Origin: Actinomyces ruminicola
GTDB taxonomy: Bacteria; Actinomycetota; Actinomycetes; Actinomycetales; Actinomycetaceae
Direction of reading: 5' to 3'
Assembly: GCF_900103885.1 (NCBI RefSeq)
Contig: NZ_FNIM01000005.1
Span: 62,001-126,000 of the forward strand
Length of the DNA stretch: 64,000 nt
Under the pieces are notes generated by a model. That model was not told the DNA's origin and did no database searches. It saw only the letters and a list, made by a program, of their open reading frames with translations. Of this stretch, positions 9,188 through 18,020 are shown piece after piece. Both the position numbers and the translations under genes were made by a program. The first letter of the stretch is position 1, and every line of letters starts with the position of its first letter.

Positions 9188-9961
9188 ATGAGCGCAACCA
9201 CCCGTCCGGCGGGCCACCGCGGCGTGAGCACGGCAACCGATCCCACGGCCACCTACGTAAGCCCCTCGCCGGCAGACCTGCAGTCTCTGGACCCGCGCGC
9301 CCGAGCCGTCTACGAGTCGGTGCGCGAGGCGGTCGCCGCGCGCGGCTATCCCCCCTCCATGCGGGAGATCGGCGCCCAGGTGGGCCTGACCAGCCCCTCC
9401 TCGGTCAAGCATCAACTCGACAAGCTCGAGCGCCTCGGCCTGGTGCGGCGCGACCCCAACCGGCCGCGTGCCCTGGAGATCGTTGAGCCCGCCGCCGAGC
9501 CGGACATCGTCGCCCCCGTCTCCCCCTCCGCGCCGGAGCCGTCGTTGCCCGTGCTGCCCGGCGTCGCCGACGGCGAGGCGGTGGCCGTGCCGCTGGTGGG
9601 ACGCATCGCAGCCGGCTCACCGATCCTGGCCGAGCAGGAGGTTGAGGACGTGCTGGCACTCCCCCGCCGTCTGACCGGCGACGGTGAGCTGTTCATGCTG
9701 GAGGTGCACGGCGACTCCATGATCGACGCCGCCATCTGCGACGGCGACTGGGTGGTCGTGCGCGCCCAGCCGGACGCGGAAAACGGCGATGTCGTCGCCG
9801 CGATGGTCGAGGACGTCGACGGCGCCTCCGCGACAGTCAAGGTGCTCTCCCGCAAGGACGGGCACCAGTGGCTGCTGCCGCGCAACCCCGACTACGCTCC
9901 CATCCCGGGGGATCAGGCGACGATCATGGGCAAGGTCGTCACCGTGCTGCGGGCTCTGTAG
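9188..9961 (+). CDS. lexA: SOS repressor LexA
   Basis: Represses DNA-damage genes and self-cleaves when RecA filaments form. 257 aa, somewhat long because of a ~30-residue N-terminal extension and a Pro/Ala linker. Winged HTH at about 33-98 ([24 protein letters not shown]). S24 peptidase domain: cleavage site Ala142-Gly143, nucleophile Ser177 (HGDSM) and general base Lys218 (TVKVL). The ATG at 9188 is preceded by a purine-rich GAGGGACAGG. Its operator is at 9046-9061. It converges on ldh across a strong terminator. Confidence 0.97.
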   Translation: MSATTRPAGHRGVSTATDPTATYVSPSPADLQSLDPRARAVYESVREAVAARGYPPSMREIGAQVGLTSPSSVKHQLDKLERLGLVRRDPNRPRALEIVEPAAEPDIVAPVSPSAPEPSLPVLPGVADGEAVAVPLVGRIAAGSPILAEQEVEDVLALPRRLTGDGELFMLEVHGDSMIDAAICDGDWVVVRAQPDAENGDVVAAMVEDVDGASATVKVLSRKDGHQWLLPRNPDYAPIPGDQATIMGKVVTVLRAL

Positions 9962-9963
9962 AC

Positions 9964-10009
9964 AATGGTGGAGGGGCCGACCCCATCCGGGGTCGGCCCC
10001 TCCACCATT
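9964..10009. terminator. Bidirectional terminator between lexA and ldh
   Basis: Perfect 21-bp inverted repeat (9964-9984 with 9989-10009) around a 4-nt loop. The outer A-A/T-T pairs give short U-runs in both directions. It lies 2 nt after the lexA stop and 14 nt from the ldh stop, so it serves both convergent genes. Confidence 0.93.
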
Positions 10010-10023
10010 CGACCGCGGCGGGA

Positions 10024-11028
10024 TCAGTAGCCCAGGCCGCGAGCCACCTCACGCAGACGCTCGGCGGAGGCGGTCAGCCGGTCGCGCTCGTCGAGCGTGA
10101 GCGGCAGCTCCAGCCGCCGCCCGGCGCCCTCGCGGCCGACGATGGTCGGCACCGCCATGCACACGTCGGAGATTCCGTGCCAGTTGTCCAGCAGCGGGGA
10201 GATGGTGAGCACGCGCTGCTCGTCGTTGAGGATGGCCCCGATGATGCGGGAGACCGCCAGGCCGACGGCGTAGTTGGTCGCACCCTTGCCCTCGATGATG
10301 CGGTAGGCGGAGCGGACCACGTCGTGGGCGATGCGGTCGCGCTTGGCCTGGTCGAACACGCCGCCGTCAAGGGTCTTGCCCCACTGCGTGATCGGCACGC
10401 CGCCGATCTCGGTGGAGGACCACAGGGCGACCTCCGAGTCGCCGTGCTCGCCGGCGATGTAGCCGTGGATGTTCTGGGTGGCGGTGCCGGTCTCCAGGGA
10501 GACGAGGTACCGCATGCGAGCGGTGTCCAGAACGGTGCCGGAGCCGAAGATCTGGTTCTCGGGCAGCCCGGTGATCTTCTTGGAGCAGTAGGTGACCACG
10601 TCGACCGGGTTTGCGACCATTACGAAGATGGCATTCGGCGCCACCTCCACCAGCTTGGGCAGGATCTTCTCCATGATGCCGACGGTCGCGCCGGCGAGTT
10701 CCAGGCGGGACTGCCCGGGCTTCTGCTTGGCGCCCGCGGTGACGGCAATGACGTCCGCGTCGCGGCAGATCTCCGGGTCGTCCGACCCGGACACGGCCCC
10801 GGCGGAGGTGAACTGGATGCCCTGGGCGATGTCGAGGGCCTCGGCCTCGACCTTCTCCTTGACGATGTCCTGCAGGACGATCTCCCGTGCCACGCCCTTG
10901 GTGACGCAGGCGTAGGCGAGCGTGGAGCCAACCGCGCCGGCGCCGATGATGGCGACCTTGGAAGGACGGCCGGAGCGGGCCGTGGGGTATGAACCTTGCG
11001 CGCTGTTGGTGATCGTGGAATCTGACAC
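10024..11028 (-). CDS. ldh: L-lactate dehydrogenase
   Basis: Reduces pyruvate to L-lactate with NADH, the fermentative end step expected in a facultative or anaerobic actinomycete. 334 aa. NAD-binding GAGAVG at 29-34, catalytic His195 in GEHGDSE, and Asp168/Arg171 in the VLDTARMRY segment that pairs with the catalytic His. The GTG at 11028 is chosen because GGAGG lies 7 nt upstream and the reading upstream is not conserved-looking. Allosteric regulation by fructose-1,6-bisphosphate is common in the family but not provable here. Confidence 0.96.
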   Translation of the reverse strand: MSDSTITNSAQGSYPTARSGRPSKVAIIGAGAVGSTLAYACVTKGVAREIVLQDIVKEKVEAEALDIAQGIQFTSAGAVSGSDDPEICRDADVIAVTAGAKQKPGQSRLELAGATVGIMEKILPKLVEVAPNAIFVMVANPVDVVTYCSKKITGLPENQIFGSGTVLDTARMRYLVSLETGTATQNIHGYIAGEHGDSEVALWSSTEIGGVPITQWGKTLDGGVFDQAKRDRIAHDVVRSAYRIIEGKGATNYAVGLAVSRIIGAILNDEQRVLTISPLLDNWHGISDVCMAVPTIVGREGAGRRLELPLTLDERDRLTASAERLREVARGLGY

Positions 11029-11146
11029 TGTGTTCCTCCGTATCTGGACGGTTGTCAGGATTTGGTGAGTTGGCCCACCCAGGGCCAAGGGTACGCGGTC
11101 GTTCCCGGCGCCGCACGAGTACGAGAGAATTCGCCTCCATCCGGCT

Positions 11147-13225
11147 TCACTGCCCGGCAGCCAGCCGACCCAGCGCCCCAAGGACGACGTCGCGGTCCCG
11201 GGTGGGCCACAGCGGCGGCATGGAGCGAGCCAGGAAGGCGCCGTAACGGGCCGTACGCAGCCGTGGATCGAGGACGGCCACGACGCCGCGGTCGTCCGCC
11301 CGCCGCACGAGTCTGCCCGCGCCCTGGGCCAGCAGCAGGGCGGCGTGGGTGGCCGAGACGGTCATGAAGCCGTTGCCGCCCGCGGCCGTGACGGCCTCGC
11401 TGCGCGCCTGGGATACCGGGTCGTCGGGCCGGGGGAAGGGGATGCGGTCGATCACCACCAGCCGGCAGGTGCGCCCGGGCACGTCCACGCCCTGCCACAG
11501 CGACAGAGTCCCCACCAGACAGGCGTCCTCGTCGGCCGCGAAGGCCTCCACCAGGGTGGGCAGCCGGTCCTCCCCCTGCGCATAGACGGTGAGGCCGGTT
11601 CGCTCGCGCAACACCCCAGCCGCCTCCTCGGCGGCCCGCCGGGAGGAGAACAGCCCGAGCATGCCGCCGCGGCTGGCCTCGGCAAGCGCCACCACCTCCT
11701 CCAGTGCCGCCTCGGAGATCCCCATCCCGGGGCGGGGCAGGTGGGTGGGGGTGTAGAGGATCCCCTGGCGCGCGTAGTCGAAGGGGGTGCCGACGTCTAC
11801 GCCCTCCCAGTCGGCGTCGGCGAGCGTGAGCCCGAGCGTCGCCGCCATGGGGTTGAAGCTGCCCCCCAGGGCGAGGGTGGCGGAGGTGAGCACGGCCGCC
11901 CGGTCCGCCAGGAGCGCATCCGCCACCGAGCCCGCCACGTCAATGGGCGACAGTGTCAGCCTGGGCGGCTCCGCGCCCAGGCGCGGCCGCTCCACCCAGG
12001 CGACGTCGCGTCGTTGGGCCACCGAGTCGGAGGTCATGCGCTCGACGACGTCGGTCATGTCCGCGACGGCGGTGCGGGCCAGCGCCACGGCTCCGGCGTC
12101 GCCGCTCGCCGAGGCGGGCCCGGCCGCCTTGGCGGCCTCGCGCACATCGGTGAGCACCTGCCGGCAGGCGGCCTCCAGCAGGGTCAGGGCGTCCGCGAGC
12201 GCGGGCGGCAGCCCTTCGGTCAGGCGTCCGTCGGGCAGCTCCGCCAGGGCCAGCTGCAGGTTCTGCCCGGCCTCCTCCAAGTCGGTGACGACGACGCCGG
12301 CATGCCGACGGGCGGTGGCCGCCACGCGGGCCACCGCCGTGGCCGACAGGCTCACCGTGCCCTGGGAGCGCACTCGGTCGGCCAGCTCATGGGCCTCGTC
12401 GACCACCAGCACCTCGTGCTCGGGCAGTACCCCGGGGTTTCCGGCCGCGGCGATGCCGAGCATGGCGTGGTTGGTGACCACCACGTCGGCCTCGGCGGCC
12501 GCGGCGCGGGCGAGCACGGGGAAGCACTCGTCATGCAGGGGGCAGCTGGTGCCCAGGCACTCTGCGCCGGTCACCGAGACCTGTGCCCAGGCGCGGTCGG
12601 ACACACCGGGGACCAGGTCGTCCCGGTCGCCGGTCTCGGTGTCGGCGGCCCACTCGCGCACGCGCACAACCTGCTCACCGAGGCTCTGCTCGGTGCCCTC
12701 ACCAACGCGGGCGCGGGGCGTGGCCTCCGCGGCCGAGAAGAGGGTGTCGGAGTCGTCGTCGGGGTAGCCGCCGGCGAGGCGGTGGCGACACAGGTAGTTC
12801 TGCCAGCCCTTGAGCAGGGCGACGCTGGGCCGGACGCCGGTGGTGCGTTCGACGGCGTCGGCGGCCAGCGGCGCGTCCTTGATGAGCACCTGGCGCTGCA
12901 GGGCGAGGGTGGCGGTGGACACGACGGCGCGCTCGCCGGCTTCGACGGCATGCACCATGGCGGGCACCAGGTAAGCCAGGGACTTGCCGGTGCCGGTGCC
13001 GGCCTGCACGAGCAGGTGGCTGCGGGTGGCGATGGCGCGGGAGACGCACCGAGTCATCTCCGCCTGTCCGTCCCGCGGGCTGCCACCGAGGGCGGTCACG
13101 GCAGTGGCCAGCGCCTCCTGGGCGCGCTCCTCCTCGGGGCCGGCGGAGGTACTCCCGGTGGCATGGGCCGTACCCGTCCCGGCGGCCGCGGCGGTGGGCG
13201 CCGCCGTATCGCCCACGGTTCTCAT
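11147..13225 (-). CDS. dinG: DinG-family ATP-dependent DNA helicase
   Basis: XPD-like superfamily 2 helicase (5'-3' type) that unwinds D-loops, R-loops and forked DNA. 692 aa. Walker A GTGTGKS at 76-82, a DEAH box in VVDEAHELADR near residue 277, and a cysteine group between them (NYLCRH; ECLGTSCPLHDEC) that fits the Fe-S cluster of the family. Motif VI is in GAGRLVRRADDRG. The N-terminal 35 residues are Ala/Thr-rich and not conserved. The start ATG overlaps the hflX stop by 4 nt, so it is translationally coupled to hflX. Confidence 0.9.
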   Translation of the reverse strand: MRTVGDTAAPTAAAAGTGTAHATGSTSAGPEEERAQEALATAVTALGGSPRDGQAEMTRCVSRAIATRSHLLVQAGTGTGKSLAYLVPAMVHAVEAGERAVVSTATLALQRQVLIKDAPLAADAVERTTGVRPSVALLKGWQNYLCRHRLAGGYPDDDSDTLFSAAEATPRARVGEGTEQSLGEQVVRVREWAADTETGDRDDLVPGVSDRAWAQVSVTGAECLGTSCPLHDECFPVLARAAAAEADVVVTNHAMLGIAAAGNPGVLPEHEVLVVDEAHELADRVRSQGTVSLSATAVARVAATARRHAGVVVTDLEEAGQNLQLALAELPDGRLTEGLPPALADALTLLEAACRQVLTDVREAAKAAGPASASGDAGAVALARTAVADMTDVVERMTSDSVAQRRDVAWVERPRLGAEPPRLTLSPIDVAGSVADALLADRAAVLTSATLALGGSFNPMAATLGLTLADADWEGVDVGTPFDYARQGILYTPTHLPRPGMGISEAALEEVVALAEASRGGMLGLFSSRRAAEEAAGVLRERTGLTVYAQGEDRLPTLVEAFAADEDACLVGTLSLWQGVDVPGRTCRLVVIDRIPFPRPDDPVSQARSEAVTAAGGNGFMTVSATHAALLLAQGAGRLVRRADDRGVVAVLDPRLRTARYGAFLARSMPPLWPTRDRDVVLGALGRLAAGQ

Positions 13226-14835
13226 CCGGCGTCGACGGCGGCCAGCTCGGCCGCCAGGGCGGCGTCGACGCGCGCGACCACGTGGGTGCCGTCCTCGACG
13301 TACTCGACGGTGTCGATGTCGCCGTCGGCGTGGACGCGGGAGACCAGGTCCCCGCGCGAGTAGGGGACGACGACGTCCACTGCCACCTCCGGTCGCGGCA
13401 GCATGGCCTCGACGCGCTCGCGCAGCGCCGGCAGCCCCTGGCCGGTGCGTGCGGAGACCACGGCCGCGTCGGGCAGGCGGGTGCGCAGGGCGGCAAGGGT
13501 GACGGCGTCGGCGAGGTCGGCCTTGTTGAGCACGATCAGCTCGGGCACGTCCATGGCGCCGGGGATGTCGGCCAGGACGGCGTGGACGGCCACGATCTGT
13601 CCGAGCGGGTCGGGGTGGGCGGCGTCGACTACGTGCAGGAGGACGTCCGCCTCGGCGACCTCCTCCAGGGTGGAGCGGAAGGCCTCGATCAGCTCGTGCG
13701 GCAGGTTGCGCACGAAGCCGACTGTGTCGGTGAGGGTGTAGATGCGTCCGTCGGCTGCCTCGGCCTTGCGGACGGTCGGGTCCAGGGTGGCGAATAGGGC
13801 GTCCTGCACCATGATGCCGGCGCCGGTGAGGGCGTTCATGAGGGAGGACTTGCCGGCGTTGGTGTAACCGGCGATGGCGACCGAGGGGATGGGGCCGCGG
13901 CGCCGCGAGCCGCGCTTGACCTCCCGGGAGGGGGCCATGGCGCGGATCTCGCGGCGGAGCTTGGCCATGCGCTGGCGGATGCGGCGGCGGTCCAGCTCGA
14001 TCTTGGTCTCACCGGGCCCGCGCGAGCCGATGCCCTGGCCGCCGGCGACGCGCCCGCCGGCCTGCCGGGACATGGACTCGCCCCAGCCGCGCAGGCGCGG
14101 CAGCAGGTACTCCAGCTGGGCCAGCTCCACCTGGGCCTTGCCCTCGCGGGACTTGGCGTGCTGGGCGAAGATATCCAGGATCAGCGCGGTGCGGTCCACG
14201 ACCTTCACGCCCACCACGTCCTCCAGGGCGCGCCGCTGGGAGGGGGCCAGCTCGCCGTCGACGATGACCGTGTCAGCCCCGTTGTCAGCGATCATTTCGG
14301 CCAGTTCCTTGGCCTTGCCGGACCCCAGGTAGGTGGCCGGGTCGGGGTGGTCGCGGCGCTGGATGAGGGCGTCGAGCACCTCGGAACCGGCGGTCTCGGC
14401 CAGGGCAGCGAGTTCGCGCAGGGAGGTCTCGGCGTCCTGGGATCCGGCCGCGCCGTTGGGACCGACGAAACCGGAGCGGCCCGGGACCGGGTGCGCACCG
14501 GAAACGGGCAGTTCGAGACCGACCAGGACCACGCGCTCCAGCCGGACCTGCCGGTACTCGACCTCACTGACGTCCTCCAGCTCGGTGGACAGCCCGGCCA
14601 CACGACGGGTGGCGGCGCGGGCCTCGCGCTCCAGGGCACCGGCGTCGGCGGCGTCGCCGTAGTCGGCGCGCCCGGCGGTGGAGGCCAGGGCGGTGCCGGC
14701 GCGGGAGCGGACCCGGGACGCGAGCGCCGCTGCGGGGTCGTCGGCGGCTACGGCGGGCGCGTCGTCGCGAGCGGCGTCGTTGTCGGCGGTGACGGCGGAG
14801 TCGGCGGAGTGGCTGAGATGCTGAGTGTTTTCCAT
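13222..14835 (-). CDS. hflX: Ribosome-associated GTPase HflX
   Basis: GTPase that binds and splits stalled 50S/70S ribosomes under stress. 537 aa, with a ~90-residue low-complexity N-terminal extension. The HflX N-domain (about residues 100-300) includes the Gly-rich linker RLRGWGESMSRQAGGRV. The G domain shows G1 GYTNAGKSSLMN near 321, G3 DTVGFV and G4 NKADL. A TAGGAT hexamer lies 10 nt upstream of the ATG, consistent with a very short leader. It is the first gene of the hflX-dinG pair, an arrangement seen in other actinobacteria. Confidence 0.96.
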   Translation of the reverse strand: MENTQHLSHSADSAVTADNDAARDDAPAVAADDPAAALASRVRSRAGTALASTAGRADYGDAADAGALEREARAATRRVAGLSTELEDVSEVEYRQVRLERVVLVGLELPVSGAHPVPGRSGFVGPNGAAGSQDAETSLRELAALAETAGSEVLDALIQRRDHPDPATYLGSGKAKELAEMIADNGADTVIVDGELAPSQRRALEDVVGVKVVDRTALILDIFAQHAKSREGKAQVELAQLEYLLPRLRGWGESMSRQAGGRVAGGQGIGSRGPGETKIELDRRRIRQRMAKLRREIRAMAPSREVKRGSRRRGPIPSVAIAGYTNAGKSSLMNALTGAGIMVQDALFATLDPTVRKAEAADGRIYTLTDTVGFVRNLPHELIEAFRSTLEEVAEADVLLHVVDAAHPDPLGQIVAVHAVLADIPGAMDVPELIVLNKADLADAVTLAALRTRLPDAAVVSARTGQGLPALRERVEAMLPRPEVAVDVVVPYSRGDLVSRVHADGDIDTVEYVEDGTHVVARVDAALAAELAAVDAG

Positions 14836-14944
14836 GCGGGCTCAGATCCTACTGCCTGGACACTTCCTTGCCGAGTGCCCGCGGGCCGCGTTCGCCGTCG
14901 GCGGTCGCTGGGGCAACGGCGCCCCGGGCCGATACGCTCGGGCG

Positions 14945-16381
14945 GTGAGCTCCCCCGACTCCGATCCTCTCGCCGTTCCGGATGCCGGAGATCCCGGCGC
15001 GGTCGGCGATGGGGCCACGCCGACGGCCCCCGCGCCGTCGTTGCGCGCCCTGGCCACCACGCCGGTGGGGCACCTGGCGGCCTCGATGCTGATGGTGGAG
15101 CTGCTGGCCGGCATGCAGACCTACATCAACCAGACGGTGCTGCCGCTGGTGGCCACAGACCTGGGCGCCCGCGCCCACTACGGGCTGGTGACGGCGGCCG
15201 CCATGGTGCCGACCTTCCTGACCATGCCGCTGGGTGGCAGCATGCTCACCCGCTGGCGCGCGGACCGGCTCATGACCGCACTCACCGCCGTGCTGGTGGC
15301 CGGTGCCGTAACCGGGGCGCTGGCGCCGAACGTGGGCGTGTACGTGGTCGGCGAGGTGCTGCGGGGGCTGGCGGCCGGCGCCCTGGCGACGGTGACCATG
15401 GGGGTGCTGGTGGCGGGTCTGCCGGAGGCGTGGCGGCGGCTGTTCCTGGCAGCCGGGTCGGCCACCTGGGTCGTCTCCTCCATCCTCGGTCCGGGCTACG
15501 CGGCCGCGGTGTCGCAGGCATGGGGGTGGCGCTGGGCACTGGTCGTGTACGTGCCGCTGCTGGTGGTGGCGCGCCTGGTGATGGCCCGGGAGATCCGCGG
15601 CCTGCACGTGAGCGACGACGAGTCCCATCCCCCGCTGGTGCCGGCCCTGGTGATGGCCGCCGGCGTGGCGGCGATCGGGGCGGTGCCCGCGGCGTCGGCG
15701 CTGTTCGCGCCGGTCGGAGCGGCCGGGACGGCCGCAGTGGTGTGGGCCTGCGCCCGGGTGTTCCCCACCGGGACCATGCGTCTGCTACCGGGGCGGCGGG
15801 CGGCGCTGGCCACGCTCGCCTGGCTGTGCGCCGCCTATTTCACGCTGGACTACCTGGTCTCCCCCGCCGCCCACGATGTGCTCGGCCTGGGACCGACTGC
15901 GATCGGCTGGGCGCTGACCTGCGCTGGGCTGGCCTGGTCGTCGATCGCCATTTGGACGGCGGCGCATCCGGCCCGCGAGCCGCACCGATACCGGATGCGG
16001 GTGGGCGTCGGCGGGGCGTGCCTGGCGATCGGCGGGGCCGTGCTGACGGCGGCCTTCGGCGGGGCGGCGCCCTGGTGGGGGCTGCACGTGGGCTTCGCGA
16101 CGGCGGGCGCCGGGATGGGGATCATCCACCAGGACACAATGATCCGCTGCGTGACCGCGCCGGAGGACCTGGGCGGCGCGCCGGACGGCATCTCCCAGGC
16201 GCGGGCGGCCACGTCGGCGACCGTGGCGAACGCCGCCGGCGCTGCCGCCCTGGGCACGCTGGCGACCACTTTCGTGGCGCCGTCGGCGGCCGGCGTGCAG
16301 GCGAACCTGCTGGTGCCGACGACGGCGGTGCTCACCCTCGCCCTCGCCCTCACCCCGCTGCTGGCCCGCCGGGCGGCCTGA
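14945..16381 (+). CDS. MFS transporter (drug-efflux type)
   Basis: 478-aa integral membrane protein with about 12-14 hydrophobic segments, the first near residue 40. The loop between helices 2 and 3 carries PLGGSMLTRWRADR, a version of the MFS motif A (GxxxDRxGRR). An antiporter-like glycine-rich helix 5 follows (VVSSILGPGYAAAV). The layout resembles proton-coupled drug exporters, but the substrate is unknown. Start GTG at 14945: TACGCT (14933-14938) is 6 nt upstream and there is no Shine-Dalgarno, so it is probably leaderless. Divergent from hflX; a 51-nt gap separates it from the next gene. Confidence 0.82.
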   Translation: MSSPDSDPLAVPDAGDPGAVGDGATPTAPAPSLRALATTPVGHLAASMLMVELLAGMQTYINQTVLPLVATDLGARAHYGLVTAAAMVPTFLTMPLGGSMLTRWRADRLMTALTAVLVAGAVTGALAPNVGVYVVGEVLRGLAAGALATVTMGVLVAGLPEAWRRLFLAAGSATWVVSSILGPGYAAAVSQAWGWRWALVVYVPLLVVARLVMAREIRGLHVSDDESHPPLVPALVMAAGVAAIGAVPAASALFAPVGAAGTAAVVWACARVFPTGTMRLLPGRRAALATLAWLCAAYFTLDYLVSPAAHDVLGLGPTAIGWALTCAGLAWSSIAIWTAAHPAREPHRYRMRVGVGGACLAIGGAVLTAAFGGAAPWWGLHVGFATAGAGMGIIHQDTMIRCVTAPEDLGGAPDGISQARAATSATVANAAGAAALGTLATTFVAPSAAGVQANLLVPTTAVLTLALALTPLLARRAA

Positions 16382-16431
16382 AGCGGAATCGCTTATGACC
16401 GCGGCCGCCCGCGCCCGGTAGGGTCGGCCGC

Positions 16432-17043
16432 GTGAGCGAGCAGCACTACTTCACCGCCTCCCCCGAGGCCCCCGCCGAGGAGCGGCGCCACCACTTCGTC
16501 ATCCGCGGCACCGAGCACGACGTGACCACCGCCTCCGGCGTGTTCTCCGCCGACCGCCTGGACCTGGGCACCCGCGTGCTGCTGCGGCAGGTGGCCGACC
16601 CGCCGCAGGAGGGCACCTTCCTGGACCTGGGCTGCGGCTGGGGCCCGCTCACCCTGGCCCTTGCCGACGCCGCCCCGCAGGCCACGGTGCTGGCCACGGA
16701 CGTCAACGAGCGCGCGGTGGAACTGACCGGGCGCAACGCCGCCGAGGCCGGGCACACCCACGTGCGCGCCGTTACGGCCGACGCACTGCTGGAGGAGCTG
16801 CGCGGCTCGGGCACGCGCTTGGACCTGATCTGGTCCAACCCACCCATGCGGATCGGCAAGCCGGCGCTGCACGCGCTGCTGACTGACTGGTTGGAGCTGC
16901 TGGCCGACACCGGGGAGGCCTGGCTCGTGGTGCAGCGCAACCTGGGGGCGGACTCGCTGGCCAAGTGGCTGGGCGAACAGGGCTGGCAGGTGGACCGGGA
17001 ATCCTCCTCCAAGGGCTACCGCCTCCTGCGCGTCACCCGCTGA
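16432..17043 (+). CDS. Class I SAM-dependent methyltransferase, RsmC-like
   Basis: 203 aa. SAM-binding LDLGCGWGPL (about residues 64-73) and NPPMRIGK (about 141-148), the NPPxxxG signature of RsmC/RlmG N2-guanine rRNA methyltransferases. The N-terminal HYFTASPEAPAEERRHHFVIRG matches the short, single-domain RsmC-like proteins of Gram-positives, so a role on 16S rRNA is likely but inferred. The GTG at 16432 follows TAGGGT (16419-16424) by 7 nt without a Shine-Dalgarno (leaderless). A 23-bp-period repeat starts 3 nt after its stop. Confidence 0.85.
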   Translation: MSEQHYFTASPEAPAEERRHHFVIRGTEHDVTTASGVFSADRLDLGTRVLLRQVADPPQEGTFLDLGCGWGPLTLALADAAPQATVLATDVNERAVELTGRNAAEAGHTHVRAVTADALLEELRGSGTRLDLIWSNPPMRIGKPALHALLTDWLELLADTGEAWLVVQRNLGADSLAKWLGEQGWQVDRESSSKGYRLLRVTR

Positions 17044-17046
17044 CCC

Positions 17047-17111
17047 TCGCCGAGATCGGTCGAAGTTACGTGCCGAGATCGGTAGAAGTAACGTGCCGAG
17101 ATCGGTCGAAA
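17047..17111 (+). repeat. 23-bp-period intergenic repeat, locus 2 (about 3 units)
   Basis: Three co-oriented units starting TCGCCGAGATCGGT, then TGCCGAGATCGGT twice, with (A/C)GAAGTNACG between. It begins directly after the methyltransferase stop and marks the left side of the 17-19 kb accessory pocket. Confidence 0.85.
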
Positions 17112-17207
17112 TGGCTCGTCGAGCCCGGCGGACACAGCACGCCCCGTTGCTCCCCCCGCTACCGCATCGCCCCAGTAGCAGCTGTGTTCGTGATCACGGG
17201 TCAGGGT

Positions 17208-17235
17208 TTGCTGACCATCGTCTCCAGGGTATAGT
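17208..17235 (+). promoter_or_regulatory. Candidate promoter for the 17283 gene
   Basis: TTGCTG (17208-17213), a 16-nt spacer, then TATAGT (17230-17235), 47 nt ahead of the GTG start. It is one of the clearest sigma-A-like promoters in the window. A less convincing purine-rich run (GAGAGACTGAGGGGG) precedes the start codon. Confidence 0.55.
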
Positions 17236-17282
17236 TGCTTCCGGTTTTGAACACTCGTCGGAGAGACTGAGGGGGCACGGAC

Positions 17283-17987
17283 GTGACCGAGTCGTTCCCG
17301 TTGCAACCGTCGCCCGGAGTGGCTCTCACGGGCCGGGCGGCCGCACAACAGCTAACAGTCATGGGGCTCGATGCCGACCTCCTGACCGAGGCATGTCACG
17401 AGGGGCTCCAAGCCGCCATCAACCAACACACGCCATTCGATCCCGTCATCGCCTTCGGCTTTGAGCACTGGGAGAAGACCGTCAGCGCCGTACGCAAGTA
17501 TCTGGACATCCGCGGCTGGCAGGCCCACGACCGCGCCAATGCACCCCGCTCGGTAAGCCCGGAGGGTCTTGCCGCCATCGCCGTTATGGGAGGGAACGCC
17601 AGCACCGGAAACCCAGACCAACGGCCCACCAACGCGAGAAGCAAGGGTCCTACCCTCCGCGGCGAGGTTGACGATAACGCCGTCCTTTCACATATCCAGC
17701 TTGTCCACCAGCTCGCCCTCGACCTGTCCGAAGGGGCAACAACCGTGGATACCGCCGTGGCTCGGGGTGCTTCACTGCGCACCTGGATACTGTTGTATTT
17801 CTGGGATCGCAGTGAAAACACGCTTCGCTGCGAGCTCTCGCTCCCCACTGCGTGCGACGACGGCGTCATCACGCAGTGGCATACCCGCATCATCCTGCCG
17901 GAAGTACCGCTGGAGCCCGTTGGTCTCGAGGCGATCCCACCACGGCGTCCCACCGACGACGTCGACTTCGACGTGGTGGCGCTATAA
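17283..17987 (+). CDS. Unrecognised protein paired with an XRE-ImmA/IrrE gene
   Basis: 234 aa, no family recognised. No signal peptide or membrane segment is seen. Residues ~40-80 look helical (FGFEHWEKTVSAVRKYLDIRGW). The middle is a Ser/Asn/Gly-rich linker. The C-terminal part (about 125-234) is strand-rich with several Trp residues and ends in an acidic DDVDFDVVAL. It is 33 nt ahead of an XRE-ImmA/IrrE gene on the same strand, which suggests a functional pair. Base composition is visibly less GC-rich than the neighbours, suggesting transfer. It could be an effector, a protease target or an antitoxin; none of these is shown. Confidence 0.7.
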   Translation: MTESFPLQPSPGVALTGRAAAQQLTVMGLDADLLTEACHEGLQAAINQHTPFDPVIAFGFEHWEKTVSAVRKYLDIRGWQAHDRANAPRSVSPEGLAAIAVMGGNASTGNPDQRPTNARSKGPTLRGEVDDNAVLSHIQLVHQLALDLSEGATTVDTAVARGASLRTWILLYFWDRSENTLRCELSLPTACDDGVITQWHTRIILPEVPLEPVGLEAIPPRRPTDDVDFDVVAL

Positions 17988-18020
17988 CACTCATCCCGGC
18001 AGCATCGACTCAATCAAGAC